A stretch of 64,000 bases of DNA from an uncultured Gammaproteobacteria bacterium (GTDB lineage: Bacteria > Pseudomonadota > Gammaproteobacteria > GCA-001735895). Each line of letters opens with the position of its first letter. Within the stretch, counting starts at the first letter, position 1. The notes under the pieces are model-generated. The model was not told the DNA's origin and did not search any database. It worked only from the letters and a program-made list of their open reading frames with translations. The position numbers and the translations under genes were made by a program. Below are positions 36,475 to 46,297 of the stretch, one piece after another. The stretch covers positions 1 through 64,000 of the forward strand of contig CAMYLU010000014.1 of assembly GCA_947259485.1 (NCBI GenBank), read 5' to 3'.

Positions 36475-36975
36475 ATGGCGGAAGAAGAGCAACAGGCCGA
36501 AGCCGAAGCAACCGGCGGCGGCAAGAAAAAACTAATTTTCATCATTGTGGGTGTGATATTGCTGGTCGGTGGTTCGGTCGGTGGCACCCTGTTGATCGTC
36601 GGGGGCGATGACACTGCCGAAACCGAGGTCATGGAAGAAGTCGAAGTTTCACGGGGCGATGCCAGTTACATTGATCTGAAGCCTGCCTTTACGGTAAACC
36701 TGGCGCCCGAGGATCCGGTTGGATTCCTGCAGATTTCAATGCAGGTACTGACTTTCGACGACGATGTCGCCGAAGAACTCGAAAAGCACAAGCCCTTGAT
36801 ACGCAATAACCTGGTGGTCCTGTTGGGTCAGCAAAGTTCGGCCGAACTGCGTGTCCCCGAAGGCAAGGAGCGCCTGCAAAAATCGGCACTGGATACGGTG
36901 CAAACCGTGATAAACAAGCATGGCTCGGGTGGCGAAGTCGACAACGTTTTTTTCACCAGCTTCGTGATGCAGTAG
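36475..36975 (+). CDS. fliL: Flagellar basal-body protein FliL
   Basis: A 166-aa protein. An acidic N-terminus is followed by one transmembrane helix (about 22-44, LIFIIVGVILLVGGSVGGTLLIV) and a periplasmic domain (YIDLKPAFTVNLAPEDPVGFLQISMQV). FliL surrounds the stators and raises torque. It is the first gene of the second large fli operon, under the sigma-54 promoter just upstream. Confidence 0.96.
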   Translation: MAEEEQQAEAEATGGGKKKLIFIIVGVILLVGGSVGGTLLIVGGDDTAETEVMEEVEVSRGDASYIDLKPAFTVNLAPEDPVGFLQISMQVLTFDDDVAEELEKHKPLIRNNLVVLLGQQSSAELRVPEGKERLQKSALDTVQTVINKHGSGGEVDNVFFTSFVMQ

Positions 36976-36985
36976 GGGAATAATC

Positions 36986-38005
36986 TTGAGTGACGACATT
37001 CTCAGCCAGGACGAAGTCGATGCCCTGCTTGGCGGCGTCGACGACGGCGTTATCGATACATCATCGGATAACGCTGAGGTTAATGGCGAAGCCATGCCTT
37101 TCGACTTCAACAACCAGGAGCGCATCGTTCGCGGACGCCTGCCGACCCTGGAAATGATTAACGAGCGTTTCGCACGCTACTTTCGCATCAGTTTTTTCGA
37201 CCTGCTGCGCAAGTCACCGGAAATTTCGGTAACAGGCCTCGAGATGATCAAGTTCAACGAGTATATCCAGACCCTGGATGCGCCGACCAGTTTGAGCCTG
37301 ATAAAAATGGCGCCGTTGCGGGGCACCGGGTTGATCATGCTGGATCCCAAACTGGTCTTCGTTCTGGTCGACAACTTTTTTGGTGGTGACGGCACCATTC
37401 AGGCCAAGATCGAGGGTCGCGAATTTACCAGCACCGAATTGCGGGTTATCGACAAGGTTGTGCAGATCTGCTTTGAGGACCTGGTGAAGGCCTGGGAGCC
37501 CGTCATGTCGGTTAAATTCAACTCCCACAATCACGAGGTTAATCCGCAGATGGCGACCATCGTCAGCCCCACCGAGGTTGTCGTGGTTTCAACTTTCCAT
37601 GTCGAGCTCGAAGGTGGCGGAGGGGATATACAGGTTGTGTACCCGTACTCGATGATCGAACCGATCCGAAACCTGCTCGACACCGGCGTGCAGAGCGATC
37701 GTGGCGATATCGACGAACGCTGGGCGATTCTTCTCAAGGAAGAATTGATGCACGCCAAGATTGATATGCAAGCCCTGTTCGTCGAGAAGCAGGTGCCGCT
37801 TTCCGATCTGATCAACTTCAGGGCCGGCGACATCATACCGATCGATTTACCCGAGCAAGTCATGGTTCTTGCCGAAGAGCTGCCGATTATCCGCGGTCAG
37901 TTTGGCGAGCACCAGGGTAACGCCGCCGTCAAGGTGGAAGAGATCATCGAGATCTACGATCCGGAAAACGAAGACATCAAAAACGCAATTACGCACCAGG
38001 AATAG
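36986..38005 (+). CDS. fliM: Flagellar switch protein FliM
   Basis: A 339-aa protein. The start is a TTG at 36986 preceded by AGGGGAA; it is the only start that gives the invariant N-terminus SDDILSQDEVDALLGG, which binds phospho-CheY. The middle domain includes the LEMINERFARYFR region and the FliG-contact motif GTGLIMLDPKLVFVLVDNFFGG. The C-terminal SPOA domain follows. It forms the C ring with FliG and FliN. Confidence 0.97.
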   Translation: MSDDILSQDEVDALLGGVDDGVIDTSSDNAEVNGEAMPFDFNNQERIVRGRLPTLEMINERFARYFRISFFDLLRKSPEISVTGLEMIKFNEYIQTLDAPTSLSLIKMAPLRGTGLIMLDPKLVFVLVDNFFGGDGTIQAKIEGREFTSTELRVIDKVVQICFEDLVKAWEPVMSVKFNSHNHEVNPQMATIVSPTEVVVVSTFHVELEGGGGDIQVVYPYSMIEPIRNLLDTGVQSDRGDIDERWAILLKEELMHAKIDMQALFVEKQVPLSDLINFRAGDIIPIDLPEQVMVLAEELPIIRGQFGEHQGNAAVKVEEIIEIYDPENEDIKNAITHQE

Positions 38006-38022
38006 TCTGTAGGAGACTAATT

Positions 38023-38454
38023 ATGAGCAATGACACAGAACAGGCCGTGGAACAGGAAGACCTGGCCGAGGAACTGGAAGCCGCAACGTCGGACAGCAGC
38101 GTTGAAGACGAAGCTGCCGACCAGGGTAGTGGTGACGAATTCCAGCAGGTTTCGGCAAAGCATTTGAATAACACCGCGAACCCGGATTCGGGTGACGTCA
38201 AGCTGGACGTTATCCTTGATATTCCGGTGACCGTGGGCATGGAAATCGGTCGCACCCAACTCAGTATTCGAAACCTGCTGCAGCTGAACCAGGGTTCTAT
38301 CGTCGAGCTCGACCGGCTCGCGGGTGAACCGATGGACGTGCTCGTCAATGGCACCCTCGTGGCGCATGGCGAGGTTGTCGTGGTCAACGAAAAGTTTGGT
38401 ATTCGCCTGACCGACGTGGTCAGCCCGGCTGATCGGATCAAGAATCTCCGCTAA
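38023..38454 (+). CDS. fliN: Flagellar switch protein FliN
   Basis: A 143-aa protein. An acidic N-terminal extension of about 50 residues is followed by the SPOA domain (VKLDVILDIPVTVGMEIGRTQ, IVELDRLAGEPMDVLVNGTLVAHGEVVVVNEKFGIRL in pieces). SD AGGAGA. The stop overlaps the fliO ATG by one base. Confidence 0.97.
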   Translation: MSNDTEQAVEQEDLAEELEAATSDSSVEDEAADQGSGDEFQQVSAKHLNNTANPDSGDVKLDVILDIPVTVGMEIGRTQLSIRNLLQLNQGSIVELDRLAGEPMDVLVNGTLVAHGEVVVVNEKFGIRLTDVVSPADRIKNLR

Positions 38455-38870
38455 TGCGCTGGATACTGGCACTTAGCGGATTGCTCTCCAGTACGGCGCT
38501 AGCGCAGTCCCAAGTTGATTCACCTGCACTGGAACCGCTTTCGACGCCCTACCTGTTCAAGCTGACAGGTGGGTTACTGCTGGTCGTGATGGTGATATTT
38601 GTGCTCGCCTGGCTGGTCAGAAAATTCAACCTGAACCAGCAATCGCAAAATGGCCTGATCAAAATTATCGCGGGGCTTTCAATTGGTACCCGGGATCGAA
38701 TCGTACTGTTGCAAATCGGCGAGGAACAGATCCTGGTTGGCTTGACTCCAGGGCGCATCGAAAAGCTGCACACCCTGTCACAGCCACTGGATGCCCCGGA
38801 GGGACAACTGGCTTCGTCTTCCTTCGCCGAGAAGTTTAATCGCGTCATGGGTGAGCGGGAGTCAAGATGA
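38454..38870 (+). CDS. fliO: Flagellar biosynthesis protein FliO
   Basis: A 138-aa membrane protein. It has a signal-like N-terminus ([15 protein letters not shown]), one transmembrane helix (about 36-58, [19 protein letters not shown]) and the FliO cytoplasmic motif ([32 protein letters not shown] in pieces). It helps assemble the FliP ring. It overlaps fliN by 1 bp and fliP by 4 bp. Confidence 0.94.
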   Translation: MRWILALSGLLSSTALAQSQVDSPALEPLSTPYLFKLTGGLLLVVMVIFVLAWLVRKFNLNQQSQNGLIKIIAGLSIGTRDRIVLLQIGEEQILVGLTPGRIEKLHTLSQPLDAPEGQLASSSFAEKFNRVMGERESR

Positions 38871-39610
38871 AAATCCTGTTCGGCTTGTTGCTAGTGATGG
38901 TGGTTCCCGAAGTGCAGGCACAGTCGGCCGGTATCCCGGCGATTTCGATCGACGGTGGCAATGGCGATGGCCAGACTTACACGGTAACGCTGGAAATCCT
39001 GGCACTGATGACGATGTTGACGTTATTGCCCGCGATCCTGCTGATGATGACCTCGTTTACGCGCATTATTATCGTGCTGTCGATCCTGCGCCAGGCGCTG
39101 GGTACTGCGCAAACACCTTCAAACCAGATCATCCTGGGACTGGCCCTTTTTCTGACACTGTTCGTGATGTCACCCGTGTTTGACCAGGTTTACCAGGTAG
39201 CCATGCAACCATACCTGAATGGCTCGATGTCGGCGATGGACGCGATGCGGGCGGCGACCGAGCCATTCAAGACGTTTATGCTGGCGCAAACCCGTGAAAC
39301 CGATATCCGTATGTTTGCCGATATTGCCGGTGTGGCCGAAATTGAATCCCCGGAGAAAACGCCTTTCACTTTGCTGATGCCTGCCTTCGTCACCAGCGAG
39401 TTAAAGACAGCATTTCAAATCGGGTTCCTGATCTTCATTCCCTTCGTGATCATCGACCTGGTGGTTGCCAGTGTGCTGATGTCAATGGGTATGATGATGT
39501 TGTCGCCGATGATTATTTCCCTGCCCTTCAAGCTGATGTTATTCGTGCTGGTTGATGGCTGGGCGTTGATCATGGGTACCCTGGCCTCGAGTTTCCTGCT
39601 GGGAGCCTGA
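38867..39610 (+). CDS. fliP: Flagellar export gate protein FliP
   Basis: A 247-aa protein. A cleavable signal peptide (ending VQAQS) is followed by four membrane helices. Family signatures are [39 protein letters not shown] and the C-terminal [20 protein letters not shown]. Five FliP subunits with FliQ and FliR form the export pore. Confidence 0.98.
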   Translation: MKILFGLLLVMVVPEVQAQSAGIPAISIDGGNGDGQTYTVTLEILALMTMLTLLPAILLMMTSFTRIIIVLSILRQALGTAQTPSNQIILGLALFLTLFVMSPVFDQVYQVAMQPYLNGSMSAMDAMRAATEPFKTFMLAQTRETDIRMFADIAGVAEIESPEKTPFTLLMPAFVTSELKTAFQIGFLIFIPFVIIDLVVASVLMSMGMMMLSPMIISLPFKLMLFVLVDGWALIMGTLASSFLLGA

Positions 39611-39611
39611 T

Positions 39612-39881
39612 ATGACACCCGACACCATCATCGACCTGTCGCAGCAGGCACTGTACGTAATCGCAATGCTGACAGCACCAATGTTGCTTTCGGCGCTCGC
39701 GATCGGTTTGTTGATCGGTATGTTTCAGGCCGCAACCTCGATCAACGAACAAACCCTGAGTTTTATCCCCAAGCTCATGGTGTTGTTACTGTCGATACTG
39801 ATCGCAGGGCCCTGGATGCTTAACCTGCTGTTGAGCTTTACCAAGCGCCTTTATATTGGCATCCCGGGCCTGATTGGTTGA
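39612..39881 (+). CDS. fliQ: Flagellar export gate protein FliQ
   Basis: An 89-aa protein with two membrane hairpin helices (MLTAPMLLSALAIGLLIGMFQAAT around 20-41, and MVLLLSILIAGPWMLNLLLSF). The central loop INEQTLSFIPKL is the conserved family core. It starts one base after the fliP stop. Confidence 0.97.
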   Translation: MTPDTIIDLSQQALYVIAMLTAPMLLSALAIGLLIGMFQAATSINEQTLSFIPKLMVLLLSILIAGPWMLNLLLSFTKRLYIGIPGLIG

Positions 39882-39888
39882 TCTGCAG

Positions 39889-40662
39889 ATGGATTTCAAC
39901 TTCGCCCAGGCAACCGCGTTCGTTGGATCATTGATCTGGCCGATGATGCGCATCGGTTCGATGTTTATCGCGATGCCGGTAATCGGTACGCGCCTGGTAC
40001 CGACCCGCGTCAAGATCATTATTACCATGGTGCTGTCAGTCGTAGTCGTGCCGCTACTACCCGAAGTACCGCAGGTCGAAGCACTCTCGGTCGAGGGATT
40101 TTTCATCTCGGCACAGCAAATTTTGATTGGCCTGTCGATGGGCTTTACGATGCAGCTGGTTTTCGGTGCGCTGATGATCGCTGGTGAGTCAATCGCAATG
40201 AGCATGGGTCTCGGATTTGCGTCGATGGTCGATCCCACCAATGGCGTCAATGTGCCCGTGATCTCGCAGTTTTTTATTATTATCGGCACGCTGTTGTTTC
40301 TTGCCCTGGGTGGTCACCTGATGCTGATTCAGCTGGTCGTGTCCAGTTTTGAGAGCCTGCCGATCTCGGCGACTGGCGTCGGACGCGCTGATTTCTGGTC
40401 GCTGATTGCCTGGGGTAGCCAGATGTTTATCGGTGCTCTGTGGGTCGCGATTCCGGCGCTGATCTCGATGCTGGTGATCACGCTGTCGATGGGTGTCATG
40501 ACGCGGGCAGCACCGCAGTTAAATATTTTCTCGGTCGGTTTTCCGGTAACGATGTTCATGGGATTCATCATCCTGCTGCTGGTCATGCCCGGAATTCTGC
40601 CGCGCTTCAATCAAATGATGTTGCAGGCGATGCAGCTTTCGCAATCGCTCGTGGCACCCTGA
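39889..40662 (+). CDS. fliR: Flagellar export gate protein FliR
   Basis: A 257-aa protein from the ATG at 39889, the start that matches family length; a TTG at 39874 would overlap fliQ. Several membrane helices are present, with the conserved RIGSMFIAMPVIGTRLVPTRVK and LGFASMVDPTNGVNVPVISQF. It completes the FliPQR pore. Confidence 0.96.
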   Translation: MDFNFAQATAFVGSLIWPMMRIGSMFIAMPVIGTRLVPTRVKIIITMVLSVVVVPLLPEVPQVEALSVEGFFISAQQILIGLSMGFTMQLVFGALMIAGESIAMSMGLGFASMVDPTNGVNVPVISQFFIIIGTLLFLALGGHLMLIQLVVSSFESLPISATGVGRADFWSLIAWGSQMFIGALWVAIPALISMLVITLSMGVMTRAAPQLNIFSVGFPVTMFMGFIILLLVMPGILPRFNQMMLQAMQLSQSLVAP

Positions 40663-40674
40663 GGATAATCGGAT

Positions 40675-41805
40675 ATGGCGAACGAAAGCGACTCCGGTCA
40701 GGAAAAAACGGAACAACCTACCGCGAAAAAGCTTCGCGATGCGAAGCAAAAAGGTCAGGTACCGCGTTCCAAAGAACTCAATAGCATGACCATCATGGTT
40801 TTCGGCGCCCTGGGACTGTTGTTCATGGGTTCACACATGATCGAACATATTTCGATATTCATGCAGGAGGGATTCACCATATCGCGTGCCGACGTGTATT
40901 CCAGGCAGGCCGTGTTCGAAAAATTCGGCGTCGCGACCTACGAGGCACTGACCGCGATTGGTCCGTTCATGTTCCTGATGACAGTGATTGCGATTTTCAC
41001 GCCGCTGGCAATCGGTGGCTGGTCTTTCAGCATCGAGTCGATGGCGTTCAAGGCTGATCGTATCAGCCCGATAGCCGGTTTCAAACGCATGTTTTCGGCC
41101 AAGGGGCTGATGGAGCTGCTCAAGGCGGTTGCTAAATTCGGGGTGGTGTCCAGTGTTGCGGTGGTATTCCTCTGGAGTAAGGCCGACGAATTCCTCGGGC
41201 TGGGAGCACAGCCGCTGGCCCTGGCACTAGAGCACGGTGCCTGGTTGCTGGGACAGAGCTTCCTGGTGGTATCTTCAACATTAATTCTGATAGCGGCTAT
41301 CGACGTGCCATTCCAGCTCTGGGATCACTCTCAAAAGCTGAAGATGACGCTGCAGGAAGTACGCGACGAATTAAAAGACACCGAGGGCAAGCCCGAGGTC
41401 AGGTCGAAAGTGCGCCAGGTACAGCAGGAGATGGCTCAGCGTCGCATGATGGAGGCGGTGCCGGATGCAGACGTGATCATTACCAACCCGACGCATTACG
41501 CGGTCGCGTTGAAATACGATCACGATTCGATGGCGGCACCAGTAGTGCTGGCCATGGGCAAGGACCTGGTCGCACTCAAGATCAGGGAAATTGCTGAATT
41601 CCACGATATCGAGATTTTCGAGGCACCGCCCCTGGCGCGAGCGCTTTACGCAAACTGCAAGCTGGACCGGGAAATTCCAGCACATCTCTACTTCGCGGTC
41701 GCGCAGATACTCGCTTTCGTGTTCCAGTTACGTATCGCGCGCGATCAGGGAAGCGAAATACCGCAGCGTCCCGATCCTTACATGCCGATGGACGAGGAAG
41801 CATAG
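40675..41805 (+). CDS. flhB: Flagellar export switch protein FlhB
   Basis: A 376-aa protein. The N-terminal EKTEQPTAKKLRDAKQKGQVPRSKE is canonical, followed by four membrane helices and a cytoplasmic domain with the self-cleavage site NPTH (VIITNPTHYAVALKYD). It switches export from hook to filament substrates when FliK signals. A 109-aa protein similar to its C-terminal half is encoded at 49288-49617. Confidence 0.97.
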   Translation: MANESDSGQEKTEQPTAKKLRDAKQKGQVPRSKELNSMTIMVFGALGLLFMGSHMIEHISIFMQEGFTISRADVYSRQAVFEKFGVATYEALTAIGPFMFLMTVIAIFTPLAIGGWSFSIESMAFKADRISPIAGFKRMFSAKGLMELLKAVAKFGVVSSVAVVFLWSKADEFLGLGAQPLALALEHGAWLLGQSFLVVSSTLILIAAIDVPFQLWDHSQKLKMTLQEVRDELKDTEGKPEVRSKVRQVQQEMAQRRMMEAVPDADVIITNPTHYAVALKYDHDSMAAPVVLAMGKDLVALKIREIAEFHDIEIFEAPPLARALYANCKLDREIPAHLYFAVAQILAFVFQLRIARDQGSEIPQRPDPYMPMDEEA

Positions 41806-41823
41806 TGGTCTCGTCATCAAACA

Positions 41824-41854
41824 CTTCAGCTTGCGCTGAAGCCAGCAAAGCTGG
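41824..41854. repeat. Tandem hairpins between flhB and flhA
   Basis: CTTCAGC-TTGC-GCTGAAG (7-bp stem) is immediately followed by CCAGC-AAA-GCTGG (5-bp stem), ending 15 bp before the flhA GTG and its SD (AGGGAG). No T run follows, so it is not a typical terminator. It could limit 3' decay or tune flhA translation. Confidence 0.6.
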
Positions 41855-41869
41855 CCAGGGAGATTACTA

Positions 41870-43993
41870 GTGGCTGGACAAACCCTTAGCGCTCAACTCC
41901 GCGGATTCAATCCCCAGGGCTTCGCAGCTCCTTTAGTCGTCATCATGATGCTGGCGATGGTGGTGATACCCCTGCCACCGATGGCGCTGGACATGCTGTT
42001 TACCTTCAACATCACTTTCGCGCTGGTGGTACTGCTGGTTTCGGTTTATGCGTTACGCCCGCTCGATTTCACGGTTTTCCCGACCATCCTGCTGATTGCC
42101 ACGTTGTTGCGCCTGGCGTTGAATATCGCTTCAACGCGAATCGTCCTGCTCGAGGGTCATACCGGAACCGCGGCCGCGGGTAAGGTCATCGAGGCCTTCG
42201 GTGATTTTGTTATCGGTGGCAATTACGCGGTCGGCCTGGTGGTGTTTGCGATCCTCGTAATTATCAACTTTATCGTGGTCACCAAGGGTGCCGGACGCGT
42301 CTCGGAAGTCAGTGCTCGATTTACACTGGATGCGATGCCGGGCAAACAAATGGCGATCGATGCCGATTTGAATGCCGGCCTGTGTACCCAGGATGAAGCG
42401 CGTCAACGACGCGCCGAAATATCCCAGGAGGCCGATTTCTACGGTTCCATGGATGGTGCCAGCAAGTTCGTCAGGGGCGACGCGATTGCGGGCATCCTGA
42501 TCCTGTTCATCAATATTATCGGTGGGCTTTCGATTGGCGTGTTTCAGCATGACCTCGAAGCTGGCGTCGCGGTACGCAACTATACCCTGCTGACCATCGG
42601 TGACGGACTGGTCGCACAGATTCCGTCGCTGGTGCTGTCAACCGCGACTGCAATCATCGTTACCCGGGTTTCAAACTCGGAATCGATGTCGAGCCAGGTT
42701 TTCAGCCAGATGTTCGACAATCCACGCGCACTCATCGTTGCCGCGTCGATCATGACCGTGCTGGGACTGATACCGGGGATGCCGAATGCCGCGTTTTTAA
42801 CCATTGCCGCGATGGCTGCCGGTCTTGCCTTCGTATTACACCGCAAGCGGCAACAGTCCGAGTTGGTCGAGGTTGAGGCGGAAGAAATCGAACCGCGGCC
42901 TGAACAGCGTGAATTGAGCTGGGATGACGTGCAGACGGTCGATATTATCGGGCTCGAGGTCGGCTATGGATTGATCCCATTGGTGGATGCCCGCCAGGGT
43001 GGCGAGCTGATGACCCGAATCAAGGGAGTGCGCAAGAAACTGTCGCAGGAACTGGGTTTTCTGATTCAGCCGGTACATATTCGTGACAACCTCGATTTAT
43101 CCCCTAACAGTTATCGAATCAGCCTGCTCGGCGTGCCGATGGGCGAGGCCGAGGTGCAGCCGGGCAAGGATATGGCGATTAACCCGGGTACGGTTTACGG
43201 TGAATTGAGCGGTACCCCCACCCAGGACCCCGCCTTTGGTCTTGAGGCCTACTGGATTGAACGCGCGCAACGAGATCATGCGCAGACGCTTGGCTACACC
43301 GTGGTTGACGCATCAACCGTAATCGCCACTCATTTGAGCCAGTTGCTGCAGGACAATGCACATGAACTGATCGGACATGAAGAGGTCCAGGAACTGCTCG
43401 AAGTGCTGAAACGCAGTTCACCCAAGCTGGTCGATGGACTCACCCCGAAACCGCTCGAACTGAGCGTGATCGTCAAGGTGTTGCAAAACCTGTTGCAGGA
43501 GCAGATAGCGATCCGCGATCTGCGCAGCATCGCCGAAACATTGGCAGAACACGGCAGCAAGAGTCAAGAAGCCGGCGCACTCAGCGCATTGGTACGTGTG
43601 AGCCTGGGCCGGCAAATTGTGCAAAGCATCTTTGGAATGGCGTCAGAGCTTACTGTGATGACCCTGCACCCCTCGTTGGAACAGATTTTGCTTCAATCTG
43701 TACAAGGTCAGGACGGTAACGTTATGGCATTCGAACCGGGGTTGGCACAAATGATACATAGTTCGTTAAAACAGGCGGCAGAGACCCAGCAGTCTCGCGG
43801 CGAGCCGGCGGTATTGCTGGTATCGCAAAGCCTGCGAACTTTCCTGGCGCGGATGGTGCGTCATGCAATACCCGGGCTGCACGTATTGAGTTACGACGAA
43901 ATGCCGGATGACAAACAATTAAAGGTCGTTGCCAGCATCGGAGCCCCCGATACCCTGGCTGCTACCGAAGAGAGGTCTGGAAATGAGAATTAA
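41870..43993 (+). CDS. flhA: Flagellar export gate protein FlhA
   Basis: A 707-aa protein with a GTG start after CAGGGAGA. Eight N-terminal membrane helices are followed by the family region RVSEVSARFTLDAMPGKQMAIDADLNAG (in pieces; FHIPEP domain) and a large cytoplasmic domain with LLRLALNIASTR upstream. It forms the nonameric export ring that docks chaperones. The last 11 bp overlap flhF. Confidence 0.98.
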   Translation: MAGQTLSAQLRGFNPQGFAAPLVVIMMLAMVVIPLPPMALDMLFTFNITFALVVLLVSVYALRPLDFTVFPTILLIATLLRLALNIASTRIVLLEGHTGTAAAGKVIEAFGDFVIGGNYAVGLVVFAILVIINFIVVTKGAGRVSEVSARFTLDAMPGKQMAIDADLNAGLCTQDEARQRRAEISQEADFYGSMDGASKFVRGDAIAGILILFINIIGGLSIGVFQHDLEAGVAVRNYTLLTIGDGLVAQIPSLVLSTATAIIVTRVSNSESMSSQVFSQMFDNPRALIVAASIMTVLGLIPGMPNAAFLTIAAMAAGLAFVLHRKRQQSELVEVEAEEIEPRPEQRELSWDDVQTVDIIGLEVGYGLIPLVDARQGGELMTRIKGVRKKLSQELGFLIQPVHIRDNLDLSPNSYRISLLGVPMGEAEVQPGKDMAINPGTVYGELSGTPTQDPAFGLEAYWIERAQRDHAQTLGYTVVDASTVIATHLSQLLQDNAHELIGHEEVQELLEVLKRSSPKLVDGLTPKPLELSVIVKVLQNLLQEQIAIRDLRSIAETLAEHGSKSQEAGALSALVRVSLGRQIVQSIFGMASELTVMTLHPSLEQILLQSVQGQDGNVMAFEPGLAQMIHSSLKQAAETQQSRGEPAVLLVSQSLRTFLARMVRHAIPGLHVLSYDEMPDDKQLKVVASIGAPDTLAATEERSGNEN

Positions 43994-45428
43994 GCGAACC
44001 TTTGCACCCACCATGCGCGACGCATTGCAACTGGTGAAGCAGGAGCAGGGCCCCGATGCCGTGATTCTGGGCAACAATAAAGTACCGGGTGGAGTCGAAA
44101 TCCTGTCGGCAATCGATTTTGACGAGGTCGCGGTAGCCAAGATAGCGGCAGCCGCACCGGCCCCGCGGCGCGAACCGGAGAGCGCAGCGACGCCTGTAGT
44201 GCCATCTGCTGATGCGAATACGGATGTCGCCAGCGATACCTGGGTCGGATCGATATTGAACGATGGACGCAAGGAGCCGATTCTGGGACCCGTTGCCGGG
44301 GAAAGTGTTACCACACCAGTAACCCGCATCAAACCGAAACCAGCATTAAGCGCGAGCGATCCGGTGGTCAAGGCCGCGGTTGCAAGGGCGCGCAGCAAAT
44401 CCAAACAGGTCGTGCAAGCGCCGGTAAAGACAGCTGTCTCAAAAAAGTCTAGCGCCGGGAAACCTGCTGCCGGGCAGCCCGCAGCCGTCCCGGTGATCGA
44501 TGAAGTCAAGATAGAGCTGCAAAACCTGCGCGACCTGATGGAGAGCCAGCTGTCGGTGCTGCAGTGGGATCGTTTCAGCCAAAAGCATCCGGTGCGAACG
44601 GTATTGCTGAACCTGATGTCGGAAATGGGGTTGGGAGTAGATGTTTGTGAAACCGTGATGTCACACCTGGACCAGCTCAGCGAAGACCCACACAAGGTCT
44701 GGCAACAATTACTCGGTGTTATTGCCCGCTGTATTCCGATAAGTCGCCATGATCTGCTTGCCGAGGGCGGTCGTATCGCGCTGGTGGGGTCTACCGGGGT
44801 GGGTAAAACCACGACCATCGCCAAGCTGGCCGCGCGTTTCGTGCAGATGCATGGCAAGCGTTCGGTTGCGATGGTCAGCACCGACCAGTTCAGGGTCGGT
44901 GCCCAGGAGCAGCTTCAGCATTATGCGCGCTTGCTGGAAATACCCTTGTTGATGGCCGGAAATAGCGAAGAGCTTTGTGATCGGCTGGATATGCTGAGTG
45001 ACAAGAAACTGGTGTTGATCGACACCGCGGGCATGAGCCAGCGCGACCTGCGCCTGAGCGAAAAATTCCATCAGCTGCAGCTGGGTTCACCCGAAATCAA
45101 ACCCTACCTGGTGCTGTCGGCTAATACCCAGTTAGCGGCGCTGAACCAGACGATTGAAAATTTCAGCAAGGTAAAACTGGCGGGTGCAATTGTCACCAAG
45201 CTGGATGAGGCAGCCAGTCTCGGCGGCATCATATCTGCTTCGATTCGCCATCAATTGGCACTGACTTACTGCGGTACCGGACAGAAGGTGCCCGCAGACC
45301 TGGAACCTGCGAAGAGCCACCGTTTGATCAGCAAGGCGGTGTCACTGATGCAGCGTTACGGGGAGCAATTCGATCAGGAAGCATTGGCACTGCGCTACAA
45401 CCACATCATCAACAAGAAACAGGCATAG
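43983..45428 (+). CDS. flhF: Flagellar placement GTPase FlhF
   Basis: A 481-aa protein from the ATG at 43983 (SD GAGAGG), which gives the invariant start RIKRTFAPTMRDALQLVKQE. A basic/Ala-Pro linker (about 60-180) leads to an SRP-type GTPase: P-loop VGSTGVGKTTT, DTAGMSQRD and TKLDEAASLGG. FlhF sets the polar site of flagellum assembly. It overlaps the end of flhA and is followed by fleN. Confidence 0.97.
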   Translation: MRIKRTFAPTMRDALQLVKQEQGPDAVILGNNKVPGGVEILSAIDFDEVAVAKIAAAAPAPRREPESAATPVVPSADANTDVASDTWVGSILNDGRKEPILGPVAGESVTTPVTRIKPKPALSASDPVVKAAVARARSKSKQVVQAPVKTAVSKKSSAGKPAAGQPAAVPVIDEVKIELQNLRDLMESQLSVLQWDRFSQKHPVRTVLLNLMSEMGLGVDVCETVMSHLDQLSEDPHKVWQQLLGVIARCIPISRHDLLAEGGRIALVGSTGVGKTTTIAKLAARFVQMHGKRSVAMVSTDQFRVGAQEQLQHYARLLEIPLLMAGNSEELCDRLDMLSDKKLVLIDTAGMSQRDLRLSEKFHQLQLGSPEIKPYLVLSANTQLAALNQTIENFSKVKLAGAIVTKLDEAASLGGIISASIRHQLALTYCGTGQKVPADLEPAKSHRLISKAVSLMQRYGEQFDQEALALRYNHIINKKQA

Positions 45429-45436
45429 GAAGAACA

Positions 45437-46297
45437 ATGGACCAGGCTCAAGGCATCAGGCAAATGAAAGCACAGCATCCCGTTCAGGTAATCGCGGTGA
45501 CCAGCGGTAAGGGTGGGGTCGGTAAGAGTAATGTCACGGTTAACCTCGCGGTGACGCTGGCGCAAGGCGGCGACAAGGTTATGGTCATGGACGCCGACAT
45601 GGGCCTTGCCAATATTGACGTCCTGCTGGGTTTGACTCCCGGTCAGAATCTCTCGCATGTCATTAATGGAGAATGCACACTCGAGGAGACCATCATCGAA
45701 GGGCCCTCTGGAATCAAGATCGTGCCGGCATCTTCCGGAATCGCGATGATGTCAGATTTGACGCCTGCCCAGAACGCCGGCGTGATCCGGTCGTTTTCCG
45801 AATTGACCGAACCGGTAGATATTTTATTGATCGACACCGCGGCGGGTCTATCGGACAGCGTCGTCAGCTACACGCGTGCAGCGCGCGAGGTGATCGTCGT
45901 GGTTTGCGATGAACCGGCCTCGATAACCGATGCTTACGCGATGGTCAAGGTCATGAATCGGGATTACGGAGTGGAACGTTTTCACGTGCTTGCAAACCAG
46001 GCGCATGGCGCCCAGCAGGGGCGCGAGCTTTACAACAAGCTGGCGCGTGTTTCGCAGAAGTTTCTCGATGTAACGCTCGACTTTTTAGGCAGCGTTCCCT
46101 ATGACGATTGTTTAAAGAAAGCGGTGCAAAAACAAAAAGCCGTGGTCGAAGCCTTTCCGCGCAGTCCTTCTGCAATGGCATTTAAACAGGTCGCTAAGAA
46201 GACCCAGCAATGGCCGACCCCGAGCAACATGGAAGGGCATCTCGAGTTCTTTATCGAGCGTCTCGTCAATTACAGCTCGCAGGAAGATCGCCTATGA
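45437..46297 (+). CDS. fleN: Flagellar number regulator FleN/FlhG (MinD-like ATPase)
   Basis: A 286-aa ParA/MinD ATPase with the deviant P-loop SGKGGVGKSN, the switch region DADMGLANIDVLLG and DTAAGLSDSVVSYTRAA. In relatives it restrains FleQ and FlhF to keep the flagellum number at one. It lies between flhF and fliA and overlaps fliA by 4 bp (ATGA). Confidence 0.97.
   Translation: MDQAQGIRQMKAQHPVQVIAVTSGKGGVGKSNVTVNLAVTLAQGGDKVMVMDADMGLANIDVLLGLTPGQNLSHVINGECTLEETIIEGPSGIKIVPASSGIAMMSDLTPAQNAGVIRSFSELTEPVDILLIDTAAGLSDSVVSYTRAAREVIVVVCDEPASITDAYAMVKVMNRDYGVERFHVLANQAHGAQQGRELYNKLARVSQKFLDVTLDFLGSVPYDDCLKKAVQKQKAVVEAFPRSPSAMAFKQVAKKTQQWPTPSNMEGHLEFFIERLVNYSSQEDRL

Noticed and set aside
43919-44881. 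320-aa minus-strand ORF opposite flhF
   Set aside because: Shadow of flhF: low-complexity Ser/Arg/Cys-rich translation with no family pattern.
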